Shown in pieces: positions 8,581-17,787 of a stretch of 64,000 nt of DNA. Every line of letters begins with the position of its first letter. The stretch's first letter is position 1. The translations under genes were made by a program, and so were the position numbers. The stretch spans positions 1 to 64,000 of the forward strand of contig NZ_BMTP01000018.1 of NCBI RefSeq assembly GCF_014649735.1, given 5' to 3'. The stretch is from Streptomyces lavendofoliae (lineage in GTDB: Bacteria; Actinomycetota; Actinomycetes; Streptomycetales; Streptomycetaceae). Under the pieces are notes generated by a model that was given only the letters and a program-made list of their open reading frames with translations, searched no databases and was not told where the DNA came from.

Positions 8581-9360
8581 TCATCGGGCGTCTTCGGGGA
8601 GGAGGCGGGCCAGGGTCCGGACGGCCCGGTACTGGAGGGTCTTGATGGCACCTTCGTTCTTGCCCATGACGCGGGCGGTCTCCGCGACGGACAGGCCCTG
8701 GAGGAAGCGCAGGGTCACGCACTCCTGCTGCTGCGGGTTGAGCTTGCGGACCGCCTCCAGGAGCGCGGCGTTGGAGAGGGACTCCAGGACCGAGTCCTCC
8801 GGGCTGCGCTCGACCTCGTTGGCGTCGAGCATTTCGCCGGTGGTCACTTCGAGCCGGAACCGGCTCGATTTGAAGTGGTCGGCGACCAGGTTGCGAGCGA
8901 TGGTGACCAGCCAGGCACCGAAATCGCGTCCCTGCCAGGTGAAGGTGGAGATGCGGCGCAGGGCGCGCAGGAACGTCTCGCTGGTCAGGTCCTCGGCCGT
9001 CGCCTTTCCGCCGACGCGGTAGTAGATGTAGCGGTAGACGGTGTCGCTGTACTGGTCGTACAGGCGACCGAAGGCATCGGCCTCGCCGGCCTGGGCGCGC
9101 TCGACCAGCTCCATCATGCGCGCGCTGTCGCTGTCGGCGGTGGGCCGGCGGGCGGTGGTCGAGGTGCCCGAACCGCCCCGGCCGCCGCGTCTCCCGACGG
9201 CTGCACCGCCGTCGGCGAGGGCATAGCAAGGACCGGCCAGTGCCGGTGAGGCGAAGGCCGGGACGGCGTACGCGGTGGGGACGAAGCCGCGCAGATGGTC
9301 GATGACCGTCGCGCGGAGCGTAGCCAGGCCCGAGGCGTCAACCCCGACGTGTGGGTACAC
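8581..9360 (-). CDS. bldN: BldN, ECF sigma factor for aerial development
   Basis: A 259-residue ECF sigma factor. Residues from about 80 on carry region 2 (DAFGRLYDQYSDTVYRYIYY, GKATAEDLTSETFLRAL) and region 4 (LNPQQQECVTLRFLQGLSVA, then ETARVMGKNEGAIKTLQ). The first roughly 85 residues are an unusual N-terminal extension, as known for BldN, which is made as a pro-protein whose leader is removed. BldN directs chaplin and rodlin genes and bldM in aerial hyphae. Translation starts at GTG 9360, with GGGAG just upstream. A long 5' region (9361-9701) precedes it, consistent with complex control; in other Streptomyces, BldD represses bldN. Confidence 0.95.
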   Translation of the reverse strand: MYPHVGVDASGLATLRATVIDHLRGFVPTAYAVPAFASPALAGPCYALADGGAAVGRRGGRGGSGTSTTARRPTADSDSARMMELVERAQAGEADAFGRLYDQYSDTVYRYIYYRVGGKATAEDLTSETFLRALRRISTFTWQGRDFGAWLVTIARNLVADHFKSSRFRLEVTTGEMLDANEVERSPEDSVLESLSNAALLEAVRKLNPQQQECVTLRFLQGLSVAETARVMGKNEGAIKTLQYRAVRTLARLLPEDAR

Positions 9361-9701
9361 GGGACTCCCAGAGGCAGAGCTTCCATCACGTGCAGTACGA
9401 AACCTTTCACCCGTCGTAGCGACGCGTGGGTGTCCCGTATGCGTTTGAGGAGAATAACGCTTAGTGCAGGGAGCGCTACGCCGAGTTGCTCAAATCATCG
9501 ATTCAGTCGCTTCTGTTACGTCTACGCGGCTGATCAAGTCGCACTTCGTGACCATTTATTGATCGGATTACTTCGGGAAGTGTTTGGGTGCAGGTTCCCT
9601 TGTGCCCGAGTGCGCGCGGGTGGACTGGCGCGGGCCGGAGGCGGGTAAGAGGCCCGTTTGGCCGGTGGTAGGGCCCGCCGGGAGGGCGGCGGGCCGTGCG
9701 G
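9361..9701. promoter_or_regulatory. bldN upstream region, no gene
   Basis: These 341 bases contain no credible gene. The part nearest bldN is clearly more AT-rich than the surroundings (9440-9590), with stretches such as accatttattgatc and gaataacgcttag, as expected of a promoter and operator region. I could not place a specific -10/-35 pair or a BldD site with confidence. Confidence 0.5.
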
Positions 9702-10607
9702 TCAGCGACGGCGGCGGTGCAGGGCCACGGCGGCGGCCGTGCCGCCCGCCAGGGCGCCGACGCCCGCGGCGGCCGGGATGCCGACCTTGGCGGCCTTGCG
9801 GCCCGTGCGGTAGTCGCGCAGACGCCACTCGCGGTCCCGCGCGTACCGGCGCAGCTTGGCGTCCGGGTTGATCGCGTAGGGGTGGCCCACCAGGGACAGC
9901 ATGGGGATGTCGTTGTGGCTGTCGCTGTACGCCGCGCAGCGCGACAGGTCCAGCCCCTCGGCGGCGGCCAGCGCGCGGACCGCCTCCGCCTTGGCCGGGC
10001 CGTGCAGGGGCTCGCCCACGAGCTTGCCGGTGTAGACGCCGTCGACGGACTCGGCGACCGTGCCGAGCGCCCCGGTCAGGCCGAGGCGGCGGGCGATGAT
10101 GGTCGCCGTCTCGACGGGCGCGGCGGTGACCAGCCAGACCCGCTGGCCGGCGTCGAGGTGGGCCTGGGCGAGGGCGCGGGTGCCGGGCCAGATGCGGTCG
10201 GCCATGTACTCGTCGTAGATCTCCTCGCCGATGGTCATCAGCTCGGAGACCCGGTGGCCCCGGACGATGGACAGCGCGCTGTCGCGGGCGTCCTGCATGT
10301 GCTCGGGGTCCTCGACCCCGGCGAGCCGGAACCACGCCTGCTGCCAGGCGAACCGGGCGAGCTCGCGGCGCTGGAAGAACTTCCGCTTGTACAGTCCGCG
10401 GCCGAAGTGGAAGATCGCGGCGCCCTGCATCACCGTGTTGTCGAGGTCGAAGAAGGCGGCGGCGCGGTCGTCGCCGGGCACGGGGAACTGGGGCTCGGGC
10501 GCCGGTCGCGAGGTCTTGCGGGCGGCCTCGGCCGACGCCTCGCCCGCGAGCACGCTGCGTGCGGTGGCGGAGCGCCTGTGAGGGGTGAGCCATCCCGGAG
10601 CGGCCAT
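9702..10607 (-). CDS. SerB-like HAD hydrolase (HAD-IB)
   Basis: A 301-residue HAD-IB family phosphatase. FFDLDNTVMQG near residues 52-62 holds the catalytic DxD. LVTAAPVET is motif II, the GPAKAEAV region supplies the motif III lysine, and YSDSHNDIPML is motif IV. Members are annotated as phosphoserine phosphatase-like or 'inhibition of morphological differentiation' proteins in Streptomyces. The last 30 residues are hydrophobic and Ala/Gly-rich, then Arg-rich (AAAGVGALAGGTAAAVALHR), which looks like a C-terminal membrane anchor. ATG 10607 (MAAPGWLTP) is chosen over a longer frame because the residues before it are not family-like. It lies upstream of bldN on the same strand, but 341 bases separate them. 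Confidence 0.85.
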   Translation of the reverse strand: MAAPGWLTPHRRSATARSVLAGEASAEAARKTSRPAPEPQFPVPGDDRAAAFFDLDNTVMQGAAIFHFGRGLYKRKFFQRRELARFAWQQAWFRLAGVEDPEHMQDARDSALSIVRGHRVSELMTIGEEIYDEYMADRIWPGTRALAQAHLDAGQRVWLVTAAPVETATIIARRLGLTGALGTVAESVDGVYTGKLVGEPLHGPAKAEAVRALAAAEGLDLSRCAAYSDSHNDIPMLSLVGHPYAINPDAKLRRYARDREWRLRDYRTGRKAAKVGIPAAAGVGALAGGTAAAVALHRRRR

Positions 10608-10708
10608 GCGGTGAGCATAGCCACTGTGTTCGGAACTTCCCGACCGGCGGGGATGCCACGGCGTGAACTCTGGGAGGCACCGGTATGACACGGGCGGAGA
10701 ATGGGTGC

Positions 10709-10972
10709 ATGTTCGGACGTAAGAAGAAGACCGGTCCGCGGACCGTGACGCTCATCGGCAAGCCCGGCTGCCACCTGTGCGACGACGCGCGGACGGTGAT
10801 CCGTGAGGTGTGCGCGGAGACCGGGGCGGTGTGGGAGGAGAGGGACATCCTCCAGGACGAGGAACTCCACCGGGCCTACTGGGAGCAGATTCCGGTTGTG
10901 CTGGTGGACGGCGAACAGCACACCTTCTGGAAGGTGGACCCGGCGCGCCTGCGCCGCGCCCTGTCGGACTGA
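10709..10972 (+). CDS. Glutaredoxin-like (DUF836/NrdH-type) protein
   Basis: An 87-residue thioredoxin-fold protein with a redox-active KPGCHLCDDA motif (CxxC) near residues 23-32, then IPVVLVDGEQ, the cis-Pro loop typical of glutaredoxins. It is probably a cytoplasmic thiol-disulfide oxidoreductase. ATG 10709 (MFGRKKK) has GGCGGAGA at the right distance; ATG 10685 would add eight residues. It lies divergent from the HAD gene and upstream of rex, the redox regulator. That placement is conserved in Streptomyces, although a 640-base gap separates the two. Confidence 0.85.
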   Translation: MFGRKKKTGPRTVTLIGKPGCHLCDDARTVIREVCAETGAVWEERDILQDEELHRAYWEQIPVVLVDGEQHTFWKVDPARLRRALSD

Positions 10973-11033
10973 CCGCGGCGCGGTGTCCCGGGTCGGGGTG
11001 CCGCCCGCCGGGCGCGTGCCCCGGCGCGGTGCG

Positions 11034-11094
11034 TACCGGGCGGGGTGGCGCCCCTGTGGCGGCTGTACCGGGCGGGGTGCCGCCCCTGTGGCGG
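11034..11094. repeat. Tandem direct repeat, 29-bp units at 32-bp spacing
   Basis: Two copies of a 29-base unit starting taccgggcggggtg lie at 11034-11062 and 11066-11094 and differ at one position. They lie in the gene-free stretch after the glutaredoxin-like gene. They look like local GC-rich sequence expansion; no function is apparent. Confidence 0.6.
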
Positions 11095-11518
11095 GGCGCG
11101 TGGGTGGGTGTGGGGTGTGGCCCCTCCGGGCTCACCTCCTCGGGGCCGGCGGCCTCGGGTTCCTTGCCGGGGAGCCCTTCCGTCGCCGCCGGCCCCTGCG
11201 GGGGCGCCCTGCACGGCCCCACCCCGGTCGTACGCCGACTGCGGGCCGGTGGGCGCCGCCCGGCCCGGCCGCCTGTGCCGTCTGCGGGCCGGTGGGCGCG
11301 GGGGGCGAGGCGGGCGCGGGGCGCGCGCGAGGGGGTGACCGGGAATGGCGGTTACCATCGTGTGCGTTTTGTTGCGCTTCGGGGGCGTGGTCATGAGGAG
11401 TGTGTACCGCTTTGTCCCCTACGGCTCGCGAACGGTCCGAGGTGCGCCCCGGTTCCGGGACGGCGCGATCGATTCGCGTGAGCCCGGTCACTTTGCGCGG
11501 ACAAAATGGACACCATCT

Positions 11519-11547
11519 TTGTGCACGCGTTCACAAAGACATAGCCT
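11519..11547 (+). promoter_or_regulatory. Rex operator overlapping the rex-hem promoter
   Basis: TTGTGCACGCGTTCACAA (11519-11536) is a near-perfect match to the Streptomyces Rex operator consensus (TGTGAACGCGTTCACA). Its first six bases, TTGTGC, also form a good -35, with TAGCCT at 11542-11547 as -10 and 17 bases between. Rex bound here would block the promoter, and NADH would release it. Autoregulation of rex-hemACD by Rex is established in S. coelicolor; the site here is read directly. Confidence 0.92.
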
Positions 11548-11612
11548 GCTGTCGACGGGGCGGTCTTGGTACGTATGGCCGCCTGCAGCCCCGCTCATCC
11601 CGCAGGAGCACC

Positions 11613-12389
11613 GTGGCAACTGGCCGAACACACCGACCGGCGACCCGTAGCCGAGGAATTCCCGAGGCCACCGTCGCCAGGCTTCCGCTGTACCTGCGGG
11701 CGCTCACCGCACTGTCGGAGCGCTCCGTACCCACGGTCTCCTCCGAGGAGCTCGCGGCGGCGGCGGGGGTCAATTCCGCGAAGCTTCGCAAGGACTTCTC
11801 GTACCTCGGCTCCTACGGCACCCGTGGCGTCGGGTACGACGTCGAGTACCTCGTCTACCAGATCTCCCGCGAGCTGGGGCTCACCCAGGACTGGCCGATC
11901 GTCATGGTCGGTATCGGCAACCTCGGCGCCGCCCTCGCCAACTACGGCGGGTTCGCCTCCCGGGGCTTCCGGGTCGCCGCGCTGATCGACGCCGACCCCT
12001 CGATGGTCGGCAAGCCCGTCGCCGGCATGCCCGTCCAGTTCATCGACGACCTCGAGCGGATCGTCGCCGAGAACGGCGTCTCCATCGGCGTCATCGCCAC
12101 GCCCGCGGGTGCCGCGCAGCAGGTCTGCGACCGGCTGGTGGCGGCCGGGGTGACCTCCATCCTGAACTTCGCGCCGACCGTGCTGTCCGTGCCGGACGGC
12201 GTGGACGTGCGCAAGGTCGACCTCTCCATCGAGCTGCAGATCCTCGCCTTCCACGAGCAGCGCAAGGCCGGCGAGGAGACGGGCGGCGAGGCGATCCTGC
12301 CTCCGGTCGTCCGCGACGCCGCCGCCGTCACGCCCGCCGAGGGCCGGAAGGGACCTGACGGGGACATGCCCGCCGTGATGCCGGCATGA
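11613..12389 (+). CDS. rex: Rex, NADH/NAD+-sensing redox repressor
   Basis: A 258-residue homodimeric repressor. The N-terminal winged helix (residues about 15-85) includes SRGIPEATVARLPLYLRAL and VNSAKLRKDFSYLGSYGTRG, the family's DNA-reading helix. The C-terminal Rossmann domain has VGIGNLGAALANYGGF and binds NAD(H). NADH causes release from DNA, so respiratory genes are induced when electron acceptors run short. GTG 11613 (MATGRTHRP) has AGGAG seven bases upstream and matches the S. coelicolor start as I remember it. The stop overlaps the hemA start (ATGA), so the two are translationally coupled. The gene lies immediately downstream of its own operator. Confidence 0.97.
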   Translation: MATGRTHRPATRSRGIPEATVARLPLYLRALTALSERSVPTVSSEELAAAAGVNSAKLRKDFSYLGSYGTRGVGYDVEYLVYQISRELGLTQDWPIVMVGIGNLGAALANYGGFASRGFRVAALIDADPSMVGKPVAGMPVQFIDDLERIVAENGVSIGVIATPAGAAQQVCDRLVAAGVTSILNFAPTVLSVPDGVDVRKVDLSIELQILAFHEQRKAGEETGGEAILPPVVRDAAAVTPAEGRKGPDGDMPAVMPA

Positions 12390-13732
12390 GCCTCCTCGTC
12401 GTCGGCCTCAGCCACCGCAGCGCTCCCGTCAGCGTGCTGGAGCGGGCCTCCCTCGACCCGGACACGCGCGTCAAGCTGCTCCAGGACACCCTCGCCGCCG
12501 AACCGGCCGCCGAGGCGGCCGTCCTGGCCACCTGCAACCGCATCGAGCTGTACGCCGACGTGGACAAGTTCCACGCGGGCGTCGCCGAGCTGTCCACCCT
12601 GCTCGCCCAGCACAGCGGGGTGGGGCTCGAGGAGCTCACCCCCTACCTCTACGTGCACTACGAGGACCGCGCCGTCCACCACCTGTTCTCGGTGGCCTGC
12701 GGGCTCGACTCCATGGTCGTCGGCGAGGGCCAGATCCTCGGCCAGATCAAGGACGCCCTCGCGCGCGGGCAGGAGCTGCACACCGCCGGGCGGCTGCTGA
12801 ACGACCTGTTCCAGCAGGCGCTGCGGGTCGGCAAGCGGGCCCACAGCGAGACCGGTATCGACCGGGCCGGCCAGTCGCTCGTCACCTTCGGGCTGGAGCA
12901 GCTGGCGTCCGGCGGCGACGTCGCCGCCTGGGCCGAGGGCAAGCGGGCGCTCGTCATCGGCGCCGGGTCGATGTCCTCCCTGGCCGCCGCCACGCTCGCG
13001 CGGGCAGGGGTCGGCGAGATCGTCGTCGCCAACCGGACCCTGGAGCGCGCCGAGCGGCTCGTACAGATCCTGACCGAGCCCGGGGGCACGGGCGTGGCCG
13101 CGCGCGCGGTGGCCATGACGGCCGTGAACGACGAACTGACACGTGCCGACGTGGTCGTGTCCTGCACGGGCGCCACGGGGCTGGTGCTGACGGGTGTCGC
13201 GGTCGAGAGCGCGATGGCCGGCCGTACCGCTCCGCTCGCGCTGCTCGACCTCGCCATGCCCCGCGACATCGACGCCGCCGCGCACCGGCTGGCGGACGTC
13301 CGGCTCGTCGACATCGAGTCGCTCGCCGACGCCTCCGCCGACGCGCCGATGGCCGCCGACGTGGACCAGGTGCGCGGCATCGTCGCCGACGAGGTCGCCG
13401 CCTTCGGGGCCGCCCAGCGGGCCGCGCACATCACCCCCACCGTCGTCGCGCTGCGCACCATGGCCGCCGACGTCGTCGCGGGGGAGATGGCCCGACTGGA
13501 GGGCCGGCTGCCCGGCCTCGACGACAAGCAGCGCGCCGAGATCACCCAGACCGTGCGCCGTGTGGTGGACAAGCTCCTCCACGCGCCGACCGTACGGGTC
13601 AAGCAGCTCGCCAGCGAGCCCGGCGGCGCCGGGTACGCGGACGCGCTGCGCACACTCTTCGACCTCGACCCGGAGACGGTCGCCTCCGTCAGCCGGGCCG
13701 ACATGAACGACCCGAATAGAGGGCGAGTATGA
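12386..13732 (+). CDS. hemA: Glutamyl-tRNA reductase
   Basis: A 448-residue NADPH-dependent enzyme that reduces glutamyl-tRNA(Glu) to glutamate-1-semialdehyde, the first committed step of the C5 heme pathway. The catalytic cysteine is C50 in LATCNRIELY. VVGEGQILGQIK and LVIGAGSMSSLAA (NADPH binding) follow, and the C-terminal helical dimerisation domain ends near residue 440. The start ATG overlaps the rex stop and the stop overlaps hemC. At 448 residues it resembles the classical enzyme and lacks the long C-terminal extension I recall for S. coelicolor HemA. HemA regulation by Rex places heme synthesis under redox control. Confidence 0.96.
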   Translation: MSLLVVGLSHRSAPVSVLERASLDPDTRVKLLQDTLAAEPAAEAAVLATCNRIELYADVDKFHAGVAELSTLLAQHSGVGLEELTPYLYVHYEDRAVHHLFSVACGLDSMVVGEGQILGQIKDALARGQELHTAGRLLNDLFQQALRVGKRAHSETGIDRAGQSLVTFGLEQLASGGDVAAWAEGKRALVIGAGSMSSLAAATLARAGVGEIVVANRTLERAERLVQILTEPGGTGVAARAVAMTAVNDELTRADVVVSCTGATGLVLTGVAVESAMAGRTAPLALLDLAMPRDIDAAAHRLADVRLVDIESLADASADAPMAADVDQVRGIVADEVAAFGAAQRAAHITPTVVALRTMAADVVAGEMARLEGRLPGLDDKQRAEITQTVRRVVDKLLHAPTVRVKQLASEPGGAGYADALRTLFDLDPETVASVSRADMNDPNRGRV

Positions 13733-14688
13733 CCGAGAGGGCATTGAGGCTCGGGACCAGGCGCAGCAAGCTCGCCATGGCCCAGTCCGGGCATGTCGCG
13801 GAGGCGGTGCGGCAGCTGACCGGGCGGCCGGTGGAGCTCGTGGAGATCACCACGTACGGCGACACCTCGCGCGAGCACCTCGCGCAGATCGGCGGCACCG
13901 GCGTCTTCGTCACGGCGCTGCGGGACGCGCTGCTCGCGGGTGAGGTCGACTTCGCGGTGCACTCGCTGAAGGACCTGCCGACCGCGCAGCCCGACGACCT
14001 GGTCGTCGCGGCGATCCCGCGCCGCGAGGACCCGCGCGACGTGCTGGTCGCCCGCGACGGGCTGCGGTTCGCCGAGCTGCCGGCCGGGTCCCGCGTGGGC
14101 ACCGGTTCGCCGCGGCGCATGGCGCAGCTCAACGCGTACGCCCGCGCCCACGGCATGGAGATCGAGTGCGTCGCCATCCGGGGGAACGTCGACACGCGCA
14201 TCGGCTACGTACGGAACGGGGAGCTGGACGCGGTGGTACTCGCCGCGGCCGGGCTCAACCGCATCGGACGTGGTGAGGAGGCCACCGACTTCCTGTCGGT
14301 CGACACCGTCCTGCCCGCTCCCGGGCAGGGGGCCCTGGCGGTCGAGTGCACGGCGGCCGACGCCGGTCTCGCCGCCGTGCTCGCCGAGCTCGACGACCCG
14401 TACACCCGGGCCGCCGTGACCGCCGAGCGATCCCTGCTCGCCGCCCTGGAGGCCGGCTGCAGCGCACCTGTGGGTGCCCTGGCCGACCTGCTGGCCGATG
14501 GGCAGGTTGTTCATGAGATGCGCCTGCGGGGCGTCGTCGGCACGACCGACGGCTCCACGCTGGTGCAGTTGTCCACCACCGGTCCCGTACCCACGTCGCA
14601 CGGCGACGCTGTCGCGCTCGGTCGCGAGCTCGCGTCCGAGATGCTCGCCAAGGGTGCGGCCGGTCTTATGGGGGAGCGAGCACTTTGA
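13729..14688 (+). CDS. hemC: Porphobilinogen deaminase (hydroxymethylbilane synthase)
   Basis: A 319-residue cytoplasmic enzyme that links four porphobilinogens into hydroxymethylbilane. LRLGTRRSKLAMAQS opens the fold and HSLKDLPT marks the substrate site. C244 in EAGCSAPVGA is the residue that carries the dipyrromethane cofactor. DFAVHSLKD holds the catalytic Asp. Start ATG 13729 overlaps the hemA stop (ATGA), and its own stop overlaps the TTG start of hemD, so the four genes form one translationally linked operon. Length is normal for the family. Confidence 0.97.
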   Translation: MTERALRLGTRRSKLAMAQSGHVAEAVRQLTGRPVELVEITTYGDTSREHLAQIGGTGVFVTALRDALLAGEVDFAVHSLKDLPTAQPDDLVVAAIPRREDPRDVLVARDGLRFAELPAGSRVGTGSPRRMAQLNAYARAHGMEIECVAIRGNVDTRIGYVRNGELDAVVLAAAGLNRIGRGEEATDFLSVDTVLPAPGQGALAVECTAADAGLAAVLAELDDPYTRAAVTAERSLLAALEAGCSAPVGALADLLADGQVVHEMRLRGVVGTTDGSTLVQLSTTGPVPTSHGDAVALGRELASEMLAKGAAGLMGERAL

Positions 14689-16352
14689 GCCCCACCGCTG
14701 CATCCAAGGCTTCCTCCGCGTACTCCGCGTGCGGGCACGTCACCTTCCTGGGCGCCGGACCCGGTGACCCGGGACTGCTGACACTGCGCGCCGTCGAGGC
14801 CCTGTCGGGCGCTGACGTACTGATCGCCGAGCCGGATGTGCTCGACGTCGTACGCGGCCATGCGCGGGCGGGGGTGAGCACGCCGGAGCTGGCGGTCGTT
14901 GACGATGCGTCAATGCCCGCCGGGGTCCCCGTGTTGAGGGATGCGACCAATCTTGTCATGGAGGCCGCGCGGGGCGGCAAGCGGGTCGTCCGTGCGGTGA
15001 GCGGCGATCCGGGACTCGACGGCAACGCGGGCGCCGAGATGCTCGCGTGCGCCGCCGAGGGCATCCCCTTCGAGGTGGTGCCCGGTGTCGCCGCGGCCGT
15101 CGGCGTGCCCGCGTACGCGGGTGTGCCGCTGCGGGACGCGGAGGGCGCGGACGTGCGCTTCGTGGAGGCCCGGACCGCGAGCGAGCGGTGCTGGAGCGAG
15201 GTGGGGGCGTCGGACGGGACCGTGGTCGTGTCGACGTCGCTGGACTCGGTGGCCGCCGCCGCCGGTGAGCTGGTGTCGGCGGGCCGTAAGCCCGACACCC
15301 CGCTGACCGTCACGGTGGCCGGGACGACGACCCGCCAGCGGACCTGGACCGCGACGCTCGGCTCCATCGCGCAGGTGCTCAAGCAGGCGAAGGTGCTGCC
15401 CTCGCCCGAGGGCCACCAGCCCGTCATAGCCGTGGTCGGGGAGCGCAGCGCCGCCGCCCAGCGCGACCGGCTCGCGTGGTTCGAGTCCAAGCCGCTGTTC
15501 GGCTGGAAGGTGCTCGTGCCGCGCACCAAGGAGCAGGCGGCGTCGCTCTCCGACCAGCTGCGGTCCTACGGTGCCGTGCCGAGCGAGGTCCCGACCATCG
15601 CCGTCGAGCCGCCGCGTACGCCGCAGCAGATGGAGCGGGCCGTCAAGGGCCTCGTCACCGGGCGGTACGAGTGGATCGCCTTCACCTCGGTGAACGCGGT
15701 GAAGGCGGTGCGGGAGAAGTTCGAGGAGTACGGGCTCGACGCCCGCGCCTTCGCCGGGATCAAGGTCGCGGCGGTGGGCGAGCAGACCGCCGCCTCGCTG
15801 GTCGAGTTCGGCGTCAAGCCCGACCTGGTGCCGAGCGGTGAGCAGTCGGCCGCCGGGCTGCTGGAGGACTGGCCGCCGTACGACCCGGTCTTCGACCCGA
15901 TCGACCGGGTGTTCCTGCCGCGCGCCGACATCGCCACCGAGACGCTGGTGGCCGGTCTCATCGAGCTCGGGTGGGAGGTGGACGACGTCACCGCCTACCG
16001 GACGGTGCGCGCCTCGCCGCCGCCGGCCGAGACCCGGGAGGCCATCAAGGGCGGTGGCTTCGACGCCGTGCTGTTCACGTCGTCGTCGACGGTGCGGAAC
16101 CTGGTGGGCATCGCGGGCAAGCCGCACAACGTGACCGTCATCGCCTGCATCGGGCCGGCCACCGCCAAGACGGCGGAGGAGCACGGGCTGCGGGTCGACG
16201 TGCTGTCGCCCGAGCCGTCCGTGCACAAGCTGGCCGAGGCCCTGGCCGAGTTCGGGATGCGGCGCCGCACCGCCGCGCTGGAGGCCGGTGACCCGGTCAC
16301 CCGGCCCAGCGAGCGCCGCCCGGGCGCGCGGCGGAGGCGTACGACGACCTGA
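14685..16352 (+). CDS. hemD: Fused uroporphyrinogen-III C-methyltransferase / uroporphyrinogen-III synthase
   Basis: A 555-residue two-domain fusion. Residues about 15-255 form a SAM-dependent tetrapyrrole methylase (FLGAGPGDPGLLTLRA, a CobA/CysG signature, and VVPGVAAAVGVPAYAGVPL). Residues about 265-530 are HemD (GWKVLVPRTKEQAASLSDQL, FTSVNAVKA, FTSSSTVRNLVG). It could therefore close hydroxymethylbilane to uroporphyrinogen III and possibly methylate it toward siroheme or cobalamin. Whether the methylase half is active needs testing: the VRAVSGDPGLDGN region differs somewhat from active CobA. TTG 14685 overlaps the hemC stop. The last 25 residues are Arg-rich and probably disordered. Such fusions are usual in Streptomyces. 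Confidence 0.92.
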   Translation: MSPTAASKASSAYSACGHVTFLGAGPGDPGLLTLRAVEALSGADVLIAEPDVLDVVRGHARAGVSTPELAVVDDASMPAGVPVLRDATNLVMEAARGGKRVVRAVSGDPGLDGNAGAEMLACAAEGIPFEVVPGVAAAVGVPAYAGVPLRDAEGADVRFVEARTASERCWSEVGASDGTVVVSTSLDSVAAAAGELVSAGRKPDTPLTVTVAGTTTRQRTWTATLGSIAQVLKQAKVLPSPEGHQPVIAVVGERSAAAQRDRLAWFESKPLFGWKVLVPRTKEQAASLSDQLRSYGAVPSEVPTIAVEPPRTPQQMERAVKGLVTGRYEWIAFTSVNAVKAVREKFEEYGLDARAFAGIKVAAVGEQTAASLVEFGVKPDLVPSGEQSAAGLLEDWPPYDPVFDPIDRVFLPRADIATETLVAGLIELGWEVDDVTAYRTVRASPPPAETREAIKGGGFDAVLFTSSSTVRNLVGIAGKPHNVTVIACIGPATAKTAEEHGLRVDVLSPEPSVHKLAEALAEFGMRRRTAALEAGDPVTRPSERRPGARRRRTTT

Positions 16353-16562
16353 CGGCCGGTTCGGCCGGTGGCCGCCTCATGCGGTGGCGGGTCGGCTGGT
16401 GGTGGAGTGTCGGTGGCCGGCGGTGACGCCGGGTGCCGGGTGGGGCGTCCCCTGGTCGGGGGCGCCCTCGTCCGTCACCGGGGTCGCGCGGCCTCTCGCG
16501 GTGCGGGCCCGTCCGGCACCGTGTCGGCAAGAGCAGGGGTGGCGCGGGCGTAGCGTGGGCGT

Positions 16563-17573
16563 ATGACTTCGTACGGATCCTTCCCCGGTGCGCGGCCGCG
16601 GCGGCTGCGGACGACTCCCGTGATGCGGCGGATGGTCGCGGAGACGCGGCTCCACCCGGCCGACCTCATCCTGCCCGCGTTCGTGCGGGAGGGCGTGAGC
16701 GAGCCGGTGCCGATCTCGGCGATGCCGGGCGTCGTGCAGCACACCCGTGACACCCTGCGGAAGGCCGCCGTGGAGGCGGTCGAGGCCGGGGTGTCCGGCA
16801 TCATGCTCTTCGGTGTGCCGGAGGACACGAAGAAGGACGCGCTCGGGACGGCCGGTACGGACCCGGACGGCATCCTCCAGGTCGCCATCCGCGACGTGCG
16901 GGCCGAGGTCGGGGACGAGCTGGTCGTCATGTCCGATCTGTGTCTGGACGAGTACACGGACCACGGCCACTGCGGCGTGCTGGACGCCGAGGGGCGGGTC
17001 GACAACGACGCGACCCTGGAGCGGTACGCCGAGATGGCGCAGGTCCAGGCGGACGCGGGCGTCCATGTGGTGGGCCCCAGCGGGATGATGGACGGCCAGG
17101 TCGGGGTGGTCCGGGACGCCCTGGACACCATCGGCAAGGAGGACGTGGCGGTGCTCGCCTACACGGCGAAGTACGCCTCCGCGTTCTACGGGCCGTTCCG
17201 CGAGGCCGTCGGGTCGTCGCTGAAGGGCGACCGGAAGACGTACCAGCAGGACGCGGCGAACCTCCGGGAGTCGATGCGCGAGCTGGCGCTCGACCTGGAG
17301 GAGGGCGCCGACATGGTGATGGTCAAGCCGGCCGGTCCCTACCTCGACGTGCTGGCGAAGGTCGCGGACGCGGTGGACGTGCCGGTCGCGGCGTACCAGA
17401 TCAGTGGTGAGTACGCGATGATCGAGGCAGCCGCGGAGAAGGGCTGGATCGAGCGCGACAAGGCGATCCTGGAGTCCCTGACCGGCATCAAGCGGGCGGG
17501 CGCCCGGATGATCCTCACCTACTGGGCGACCGAGGCCGCCCAGCGGCTCGCCCCGGGGACCGCTGCCCGGTAG
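16563..17573 (+). CDS. hemB: Delta-aminolevulinic acid dehydratase (porphobilinogen synthase)
   Basis: A 336-residue enzyme that condenses two 5-aminolevulinates to porphobilinogen. Schiff-base lysines are K203 ([17 protein letters not shown]) and K255 ([14 protein letters not shown]). The metal loop [16 protein letters not shown] has C127 and C137 but D129 where zinc enzymes carry the middle Cys, so it is a mixed Cys/Asp site. ATG 16563 has no Shine-Dalgarno; TAGCGT at 16551-16556 lies six bases before it, implying a leaderless mRNA. It is therefore transcribed separately from hemD, which ends 210 bases upstream. That gap contains no gene. Confidence 0.96.
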   Translation: MTSYGSFPGARPRRLRTTPVMRRMVAETRLHPADLILPAFVREGVSEPVPISAMPGVVQHTRDTLRKAAVEAVEAGVSGIMLFGVPEDTKKDALGTAGTDPDGILQVAIRDVRAEVGDELVVMSDLCLDEYTDHGHCGVLDAEGRVDNDATLERYAEMAQVQADAGVHVVGPSGMMDGQVGVVRDALDTIGKEDVAVLAYTAKYASAFYGPFREAVGSSLKGDRKTYQQDAANLRESMRELALDLEEGADMVMVKPAGPYLDVLAKVADAVDVPVAAYQISGEYAMIEAAAEKGWIERDKAILESLTGIKRAGARMILTYWATEAAQRLAPGTAAR

Positions 17574-17787
17574 TTCCGCGAGGACCTCGCCCGGCCGTCG
17601 TGGAGCCTGACGCCGGGGTCGGCGGACGGTGTGGTGGCGTACCGGAGGCCCCAGCCGGGTGAGCCGGGTGAGCCGGGGAGTTCGGGAGAGCGGCGGCGGT
17701 GGTCCCGACCTCGACGCGGACGGGACCCTTGGTGCCGTAGTGGGCGCCGGAGTGGAACACGTGCGCCTGGTGCCGCCCTCCGACGGA

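Larger units (their letters stand above)
10973..11612. other. 640-base gene-free region upstream of rex
   Basis: The first 350 bases are very GC-rich and repetitive (see 11034-11094), with no reading frame that looks coding. The last 150 bases drop in GC and carry the rex promoter and Rex operator. One short frame at 11345-11650 overlaps the promoter and operator and is rejected as a gene. A structured 5' RNA or a small RNA cannot be excluded. Confidence 0.5.

Noticed and set aside
10973-11500. Search for tRNA or small RNA genes in the largest gene-free stretch
   Set aside because: No cloverleaf, TTCRANY arm or clear promoter-terminator pair could be found by eye.
11345-11650. Reading frame across the rex promoter (MAVTIVCVLLRFGG...)
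   Set aside because: It overlaps the Rex operator and rex start and reads as random sequence after 20 residues.
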